Below, piece by piece: positions 36,007-43,755 of a stretch of 43,755 nt of DNA. How positions within the stretch are numbered: the stretch's first letter is position 1; every line of letters starts with the position of its first letter. The translations under genes and the position numbers were made by a program. Origin of the DNA: Nephromyces sp. MM_2019 (Eukaryota > Apicomplexa > Aconoidasida > Nephromycida); NCBI GenBank assembly GCA_015657535.1, contig JADHZB010000430.1:1-43755 (forward strand), read 5' to 3'. The notes beneath the pieces were generated by a model. It had not been told where the DNA came from and did no database searches. It saw nothing but the letters and a program-made list of their open reading frames with translations.

Positions 36007-39000
36007 CTATTTCTTCCAAATATTTCTAAAATTCAATAAATTGGGTACATTTTCATCGAAGCTTTCCCTTTTAGGTGTAATTCCATCGAGTTCAGAGAGT
36101 TCTTGAGAATGACTATCTTCTGCATCTTCCCATGCTTCTTCTTTATCTAAATAAACGAAAAGTGTGTATAAGGAGTAGTCATTGAAAAGTGTATGTAAGG
36201 AGCTGCTTCATACTATATATAATAATCAAAGTGTAATGTGTGTACAATCAAAGGTTGATACAAAGAATTTAGGTATTTCGAGTCTATAAAAAATATTAAA
36301 GCTTATCTTAAATAAATCATTTGTGTAAGATTTGGATAAGAAATGGATATAATATAAGATCAAATATATGTAATAGGATAAAATCTCATGTAAAAATTCA
36401 AATTTATAACAACAGTATGTAAAGTGTTGGTTTAAAATTAGGTGGATATTTAGAAAAGTTTTAACTACAAAAACTTTTATTCAAATTTAAAACATACTAC
36501 ACATACCATTCATTTTTCCTTTAAAGATGTATGTATCAGTTTCTAATAAACTACTATCCATCTTTGAGTAATCAAGTTCATTATCTTCATGATCTCCATT
36601 TTCACTCTGTCCTAAAACAAATGATTTTCTTAGCCTATCTAACTCATTTTGAAATTTTTCTTTACACACTAATAAAGCTTTAATTTGATTATCCATACTC
36701 TCCAAGACACTATGATGTTGTTTTTCAAGGCTGAGTGTATCTGCAATAATTTTTTCTGAATTATCTGACATTTCTTTTAGAGCTACCTCTAATTTTTGTA
36801 AACTATTTCTTCGTGTGTTGTGTTCTATCTTTAATTTTTCAAATTCTTCATTTTGAAAATTTATTTTTGTTTCACCTTCGATTTGTTTTTGACGTATATC
36901 ATTTCGAAGTGTAGATACACTTTTACTATAGTTTTCAAATAATTTTTTATATTCTGTGGTTGAATTTTCAATTGCATTTAATTGATTTTTCATTACACGT
37001 AATGATTCTCGATCTGTATATGATTGCTGTATAAGTTTAATAGAGAGGTTGGCTTATGTATTTATGTTTAAACATAAGATATATATATATATATATATGT
37101 AGTATGTATTATATATACATATGTGTAGTGTGTATTGTGTTATATATATATATAGCGTGCATTGTGTTATGTATATATTTGTAATTTATAATGTATTATA
37201 TATATATATATATTAAATAGTGATTCTAGCATACGAATGTGCCTTGTATAGATGTGTATGTAATATGGAATATATAAAAAATAAAAAAATATGTGCTTAA
37301 TGTTCAGTATATATCGAGGATCATGTATGTATATGTGTTAATCGATCTATAGAGGATTTGACAAGTATGTGTATATTGGTATCTATATAATCAAGGTCAA
37401 AAAATGTATAAATGTTTTATACTTGATATCTGAGGATGTGTATATATCTACATAAAATGTGGAAGTTAAAAAGATTAAAAATGTGTGTGTAGATACTTAA
37501 TGATTGCGTTATTACAGAAATATAAAAAAGTATATAAATTAAAATTACTTGAAAAATAGGTTCAATTTGGCTGTTTATAATTGATTCAACTTTACTAAGC
37601 CTCTTTTTAGCTTTTTCCATCATCTTCAATTTGTAAGTAAAATCTTGTGAAATTTCACTATATTCATTCACCGATAAAATAGCGGTTTGTAGTTTCGTAG
37701 AGAGTTCCTTTTCGGTCTATTTATTCAAATATGTGCAAAAGTAAATGCATTTCAATGCACACACACATATATATGATCCTTCTAGGGTTATCTACATAGA
37801 ATAAAATGTTTAACTAACCTTCAAAAATTGTTCAGGGTTTGGTACAATTTGATTTTTCAGTCGATCATTTTCAGATTGAATATTACGTATTTGAATTGAT
37901 ATATCATTTTCTTTGTTCTGAAAATGAATGTATGTATTCATTTATATACATATAGTTCCTTACATTTGTAGGAAAATATATTTGAAAATATGTACCTATA
38001 TAGTTGTAGTATATTAATATTTATGGAATATCTAATATATTGGACCCACTTTTTGTTATCTAGGTGTAATATGTGATTATATGTGTGCATAATGTTTGTA
38101 ACTAGGTGATTTGTAAGTTATTTGTAAGTATGTATGTTAATTATGTATAGTTGTATTTATATGCTATGAATAAAAAAGTGTTTGATAAATAAAATTGCAA
38201 ATAATTCAAAACTTGGGGCATTGTGTGTATATAATTTAACAGATATTCAATATTTAGTTTCTTTGTGCTTACACTTAAATTTTTTAGGGTATTTTCTATT
38301 TCATCAAGTTGACCTTTTGACTCACTATATAAAATATCAACATCATTCAATTTCTCTCTCCAATAGTCATACAAGCGTTTTCTTTCTTTCATTTCAGTTT
38401 GTATTTCCTGTAGGTTTGATTCTAAATTGTTTAAGTCATTTTGGAGGCTTGATATCTAAATAAAGGAAAATATACATGTGTGTTTACCATTTTGGGTTAT
38501 TTTTGTCGCGTGATACTCTGTATACATTCACATCGTTGTGTTTATACTAAAAATTATCAATAGTCAGTGTATTTCTTATGAAACTGTTATTGTGTCCTAA
38601 AATCCACACACACACTAATAATATACAAAGGATTTACATTTTGGGTAAAAACTTCTCCTTCTCTAAGTTTTTTCTCCAATTCATCAAATAGTAGGGTATT
38701 TTCTTGATATATCCACTCCCTGAAACGTAGAAAACTTGCAAAGGCTGTTGCAAATGTCAAAGTTGTGTGTGGAGTTGGCTTAAATAAGAAGTCACGGTTA
38801 AATGATGATACACCTAAAATGTCCCAACATAATCTTTGGCAATATCGGAAAAATCGGAGGTTTCCAATGCCCCTTAAATGTAATTTTCCATCATATGAGA
38901 GCAGTTGCATCCTAATTTTATAAAGAAACACACACGAATTTTTAGTTGCATGTTGTTGAACTAAATAGCTTATATATAAAGGAAAAAAATATAAATACCC

Positions 39001-39468
39001 ATTAGATACACCAAATCAATCCTATAATACACACTCATACACTATGACAAACAATAGTAAGCAAGTAAACACTTACCCTTCACTACCTTGAAATTGTTGA
39101 TCAACTCTACCTAAAACCTCTTCAATCCTGATGTCGTTTTCTTTGATAAGGAAGATTTCTTCCAAGGCCTTACTAAATAAGCCTTGCACATCTTCACTTT
39201 TGGGTGATTTCCAGAAATCTACCGGAATCTCTAGTGATAACTTCTGGAACTCCTTTTCAATATCGTCATATGATAGACGTTCTAGAAGGGGTGTCTTGTG
39301 ATTGAGTGGTGTTAAATTTGTAGGTACATGTAGCATTGAATTTTGATTAGGTGTGTGCATAAAGTTTGTAGAATGACGAGGTGCAGGGGCAGAGGATGTG
39401 TGATAGGAGTGGGGTGTAAAATTCGTAACATTAGGCCTCGATAATCGAGGTGAAGGTGGATAATGCAT
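36007..39468 (-). CDS. NUF2: Kinetochore protein NUF2 (7 exons, 591 aa)
   Basis: NUF2 pairs with NDC80 in the kinetochore complex that binds microtubules. Exons: 39468..39077, 38911..38638, 38455..38273, 37917..37819, 37716..37549, 37026..36507, 36146..36007, all in phase. Residues 1-60 are a Pro/His/Ser/Thr-rich extension. Next comes the calponin-homology head: LSYDDIEKEFQKLSLEI, then KSPKSEDVQGLF, then FRYCQRLCWDILGVSSFNRD, with FLFKPTPHTTLTFATAFASF and LRFREWIYQE matching the NUF2 pattern (DLL.P.P.RT...LS..INF..FRE). A coiled coil of about 340 residues follows, with QIVPNPEQFLK matching the NUF2 IV.SPE.LK break. The acidic tail ends PNLLNFRNIWKK. Human NUF2 is 464 aa. NDC80 was considered, but the FRE motif after the head and the IV.SPE motif favour NUF2. 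Confidence 0.9.
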
Positions 39469-41371
39469 GGTGTCTTAATTCCTTATATATACAGCCTTGA
39501 AGTTTTTGATTGAAGTTGTGTAACACATGGGATTGAATTAATGTGGTTGTTTGTCTGTTTGAGGAGGTAAGTTTGTGATTAAAAGGGTGTGTGTGAATTT
39601 TCGGGAATGTTTGCTTTGTAGTGCTTTTAGTAACGTATTTACAATTATCGGATTGTGTGATTAGTAGGTGTGTGTAGTTTTAGGTAATATGAGCAAGGAT
39701 GTACTTGTTCTTGAGTATTTTGTTTACATCCCGAGTTGTGGTGGTAGCTTTGGAGCAATAGTATACTTTAAATACTGCGTTATTGTTTTTGAATCAGTAG
39801 ATTAAGAAGTTGTTATAGGAGCTTGACTGATGCTTAAATTGAGTAGTAGATCTATTTTGAAGGGATTGAGCATCAAGAGATAACTTTGGCATGGCGTAAT
39901 AATTTTAAATTACTTATATGTGATGTAAATTAGATATTAGTAACAACTTTGTTTGGGTATTGTCGATTTGATTGAATGGTTCTCCTAGTAAGCTGAGGTA
40001 TGAACTCACATCACAGCTTATCTGTGGTTGAAAATTTATGACCTAGCAATATTCCAAGGTTGGTATTCTCGGGAATGTGAAATACTAGGAAAGTGTAAAG
40101 TTTATAATGACTCTTTGATTGTGGAAAATACCTGTGTTGTGTCTCCTTTTATTTTATTCTAGGAATCTTTCGTCTCATATATCTCAATAGGAAATTTATA
40201 GAAACAGTACCAAGAATATATTTACAAACTATATATGTTAGCAATGTGTCTAAAAAAGTTGTCTCGAATGTGTGTCTTTAAAAAATAAGCTTCAATATAG
40301 TGAAAAAAATGATTTTTAATAAAATTTCATAAAATTAGTGGAAAATAAGGGAAAATTGAGTGTACATACATTAACTGAATTTATATACATTAACAAAATT
40401 ATTACAATTTAATAAATTAAGAGAAGCGAAATAACTTTAACAAAGATATAACACAATTTACACTCAAACCTACAAAATTAAATCAAGTTTAGATTACAAC
40501 AAAAAATATCCAAGTTGTGAAAATACATAGATAAAAACGAAATTATAATAACTCCCTTATTTTTTTTATAAAGATATATAGCATATACGGTTTGAATTAT
40601 GCTAGTTTTGTGTATGTATAAATCATTTATATAATTATATATATACATATATGTATATATATATATGTAAATCTATAAATTTTAATAAGTAGGAATTTAT
40701 TTAAAATTTTCTTATTTTCCTTTATAGAGATAATGCTTAGCTTGATTTAACTTGAAATTATAAACTATTGTATATTTTTTTCTAATTTATTTACTTAAAT
40801 TAAGTTTAATAAAGCTTAGGAAATAGTTTGTTTGGTTTTATTTTACTTTTGTTTTGTTTTTTACGTTAGCTTTTTTACTTGAAAAATTTTTAACTTAATC
40901 AAGATTTAATATTATCGGGCTTTATTTAGATAAAAGATTTTATTTTTAGTTAAATTAAGAAGATATCTGTTTGCTATTAAATTATCAAGCTAAGTGAAAT
41001 CATGTAATTTTATTTAACTATCTAAGGTTTATATTGTATATTCAGGTAAAAATAATCTAATTTACTAAGCTCTCTTGTTTTGTTAAGTAAATTTGTAATT
41101 TCTATTGCATCTAATTTAATTCATTTATATGTAACAACACACTACTAAATTTTATTGAACAAATTTTTGAAAATTTTGAAATTTTCAAACTTTCTTTTCG
41201 TTGTGCATTTACACAATCTTGATATATAGGGTAGATCTTAAGTCAAAATTTATTATATATCTTTTATCTGTTAGTTGTTGGGTCCAAAAATTTTAAGCCA
41301 TTTTTTAACAAGGATTTCGACTCATCAAACATAAATAAATCACAAAAATTCAAGTGATTTTATTATTAGAA
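39469..41371. other. Divergent intergenic region NUF2-PIGL
   Basis: About 1.9 kb. The NUF2 side (39480-39700) is GT-rich on plus. From 39690 to 40200 the sequence is more complex than other intergenic DNA and includes a 38-codon plus-strand open frame (39689-39805), an overlapping 32-codon minus-strand frame, and a set of nested inverted repeats at 39983-40090. From 40300 on it is AT-rich. No promoter element was identified. Confidence 0.55.
39983..40090. ncRNA. Candidate structured RNA or cruciform (unproven)
   Basis: TCCTAGTA at 39983-39990 is the exact reverse complement of TACTAGGA at 40083-40090. Inside are AGCTG/CAGCT (39991-39995 with 40014-40018, loop 18 nt) and GTATTC-TCGG-GAATGT (about 40063-40078), whose loop is the stable-type TCGG tetraloop. 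No known RNA family was recognised and the strand is unknown. Given the large AT-rich window, some such pairing can arise by chance. Confidence 0.25.
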
Positions 41372-43515
41372 ATGGATAGCTTATTGATATTCATCTTGAT
41401 ACTTAGTTTTGTTTATGCAATATTATATGCAATTCAATTGTATTTCGAATGTAACTGTGAGTGGAGCATTGCAAGGTTAGTAAACAAAGCTTTCGGAACT
41501 AAATCAACTAAATTAAGTGAAAGTGAGACCTCAACAATTGTAGAAAAAACTGACTACACAGCGCATGCTCGTCGGCGAACTTGTAGGACTTATAAACCCA
41601 CTTTTGGAAATCGATTAACTACCGATGAATCTACTAGCACAGTATTCACACCAGCTGAAAGATTTAACAAGTTTATTATAAACCCATGTGTCTGTGTGGT
41701 TATGGAGGAAACACAAACAGATTCTACTTATCAAGACTCGCTCGTTAATACATCAGAAAAAAGTCAAGACACTTTTGTTAAAAGTTACAATGACATAACA
41801 AGTTGTAATTGCCTCACAAACAAGGAAACATCGTTTTGGAATGAAATGCAATCCCTTTTTATGGTAAACTATGATTCAAAAGGAATGGACCTTACTGAAT
41901 TTAATGTATGCACTAAAACAAATCGAAAGAATGTCAACCTAAGTGACAAGATATTGTCATTAAAACAAAATGAAAGTATATTTATCAGAAAGTTTGTGGA
42001 ATCATTTATGAAGGTTAAAGTCATTCTCAATCATAATAGAGTTGAGAAATTAATCGGAACCACAAAACAAATTATTCAGTGTTTGGAATCATATTATTAT
42101 ATAAATTATTGGAAAAATTTTATGTATCATAATTACAAAAAGCTAATAGATCAATTTAGATTAGATAATGAATTTGATTTTGAACTGAAATTATCAAGAA
42201 ATAAGATTCCAGAATATCAAAAATTTAAATCAAAAAAATACAGGGTTAGTTTAGTCATAGCACACCCAGATGATGAAGCAATGTTTTTTACACCAACATT
42301 AGATGCACTCAGATTGGATGAAAATATTGAATTATTTCTTCTCTGTATGAGTATTGGTGATTATTATGGTAAAGGTGAACAAAGAGTTAAAGAATTAAGA
42401 TCAAGTTGGTGTAATCATTTTGGATTAGAATTAGATCATTTAGAAATTATTAATTCACCTTATTTACGTGATGGGTTTCATTATTGGAATAGTAAGCTTG
42501 TTGGTCAACAAGTTATGAAACATGTACTAGAAAATGAGATTGATTGTATAATAACATTTGATAAATATGGGATATCTGGACATCCAAATCATATATCAGT
42601 ATATAAAGGTGTTTATGCTGCAAAAAAATATTTCGACAAAGTCATTAATCAAAAAAGACATAATAATACAAATAATGAATCAAATATAGTAAAAGATACT
42701 ACAAATAGGTATTTATATATATATATATATATTAGAGTATAGTATAGTATCGTGCAACTTTGGAATCATATATATATATATATATATAATATATGTGTAT
42801 ATGTATCAAATTTTATCTAAACTAATTCTTAATTTACTTATTTAAATATAATATCATATCTATTAGTTTATATGAATTATATATTATATATAATATATAT
42901 GTTTCATTATATAGAAATCAATAAATTATTTAACTTCTAGTTTGATTAATGTTAAGACACATATATATATTTATATATAAACATATATTAACAAATATAT
43001 TTATTAATCAATATACTGATAATTTAGAAAAGAATATATATATATAGCTCAGTTATATATAATCTTTTATATATTATATTAGATATATAACAAAAGTTAA
43101 TTTATACACATACATCTTATAAAGTTAAGATTACAATATTTATTTTTATATACATATGTAAAGTAATATATATAAGCATTTGAAATAATTTCATTTCTGA
43201 ATGTTTCAAATTATATATACATTTAGGTTTAATGAAGCAACTAAATCTACTGAAAATAAACAAATTTCACTTCCAAAATTAATTCAAAATAGTTCAACAG
43301 AATTCCCATCTATATATTATTTGGAAACTAAATCATGGATTTGTAGTGTATATAATTTCTTAACTTCGAAACAAACAAATAAGGTATTTGTTAAGCAACT
43401 TAACCCAATATCATCACTCCTTGCATTATTACATCATACATCGCAATGTATATGGTATAGATATATATATGCATTGTTTTCACGTTATAATTATATAAAT
43501 ACATATATTAAATAA
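41372..43515 (+). CDS. PIGL: PIG-L, GlcNAc-PI de-N-acetylase with large insertion (2 exons, 541 aa)
   Basis: Second enzyme of GPI-anchor synthesis: it removes acetate from GlcNAc-phosphatidylinositol on the cytoplasmic ER face using a metal site. Exons: 41372..42708 (445 codons plus 2 nt) and 43227..43515 (1 nt plus 96 codons with stop). The 518-nt intron is TA-rich, gtattt to atttag. The start is the first ATG; the helix SLLIFILILSFVYAILYAIQ follows at once. The catalytic core begins VSLVIAHPDDEAMFFTPTL with AHPDDE at 297-302; G-Q-R-KEL follows, and the second metal site is SGHPNH with H404 and H407. Exon 2 gives SIYYLETKSW and the C-terminal ALLHHTSQCIWYRYIYALFS matching the family's SQ..WFR..Y..FSRY. 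Between helix and core lie about 265 extra residues, polar and Cys-containing; human PIG-L is 252 aa in total. Confidence 0.94.
42709..43226 (+). other. PIGL intron, 518 nt, TA-rich
   Basis: Composed largely of TA/AT runs (for example 42716-42731, 42770-42787 and 43036-43046). A few in-frame codons after the donor extend the first exon's frame to 42742, but only splicing to 43227 restores the conserved C-terminus. No other feature was seen. Confidence 0.8.
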
Positions 43516-43755
43516 GTTTGTATATATTTGATTTTATTTTATTTATATTCATTGTTATTAAACTATAACACTTTTATTTATTTCTAAGAAAAAAATATAA
43601 AATAAACTAAACAATTTAAAAAATTTAAAATTCTTAAAAGTTGATTAACAAATTCATTTATAAATCTTAATTTAAACTCATATAATATATATATATATTA
43701 GCTAAGAGTTTAAAAAACAACAAATTAATAGGTATATATATATATATATATATGT
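43516..43755. other. PIGL 3' flank
   Basis: AT-rich sequence with A-runs and closing (TA)n blocks near 43685-43699 and 43734-43753. No gene was seen. Confidence 0.6.

Noticed and set aside
36007..39468. NDC80/HEC1 rather than NUF2
   Set aside because: The head followed by FLRFRE and the later IVPNPEQFLK break fit NUF2; the NDC80 head motifs were not seen.
1..43755. Ciliate-type genetic code
   Set aside because: TAA (GGACT-like, transporter 1, FIG4) and TAG (transporter 2, NUF2) both end conserved proteins at the expected places.
1..43755. tRNA, rRNA, snRNA genes, CRISPR arrays, transposons
   Set aside because: No TPsiC-arm consensus, U-RNA signature, spaced identical repeats with unique spacers, or transposase/reverse transcriptase motif was seen by eye. 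A covariance-model scan would be needed to exclude divergent RNAs.

Overview
The window looks like nuclear DNA of a very AT-rich, intron-rich protist, most probably an apicomplexan. The main clue is a tandem pair of 12-helix transporters that read like the ApiAT/SLC43-type amino-acid transporter family. The genus cannot be named from sequence alone. TAA and TAG are both used as stops and TGA is not read through, so a ciliate-type code is unlikely. Exons are clearly richer in sequence than the surrounding TA, GT and CA microsatellite DNA. Every exon chain below was joined by eye from GT..AG sites whose phases match and whose joined proteins read through conserved family motifs.

Layout, left to right: PTPA (PP2A phosphatase activator, minus, running off the left edge); AP4S1 (AP-4 adaptor sigma, minus, 2 exons); a GGACT-like gamma-glutamylamine cyclotransferase (minus, 2 exons); two tandem ApiAT-like transporters (minus, 8 exons each, all seven introns at matching positions and phases); a gene-poor block of about 6 kb (21.2-27.2 kb) with two minisatellites; GOT1 (minus, 1 exon); FIG4-like SAC phosphoinositide phosphatase (plus, 2 exons, 1514 aa); NUF2 kinetochore subunit (minus, 7 exons); PIG-L GPI de-N-acetylase (plus, 2 exons).

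The genes do not form an operon or one pathway. They are housekeeping functions: membrane traffic (AP-4 sigma, GOT1, FIG4), GPI anchor synthesis (PIG-L), chromosome segregation (NUF2), phosphatase control (PTPA), glutamyl-amine turnover (GGACT-like) and nutrient uptake (the transporter pair). GOT1/FIG4 and NUF2/PIG-L are divergent pairs; FIG4/NUF2 are convergent.

The most unusual content is: lineage-specific insertions and extensions in PIG-L, FIG4, GGACT-like and NUF2; the ancient transporter duplication; six minisatellite families with units of 19, 20, 21, 27, 28 and about 43 nt; introns that are GT-rich at the donor end and CA-rich at the acceptor end; and a possible structured RNA near 39.98-40.09 kb. 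No tRNA, rRNA, snRNA, CRISPR array or transposon was recognised.
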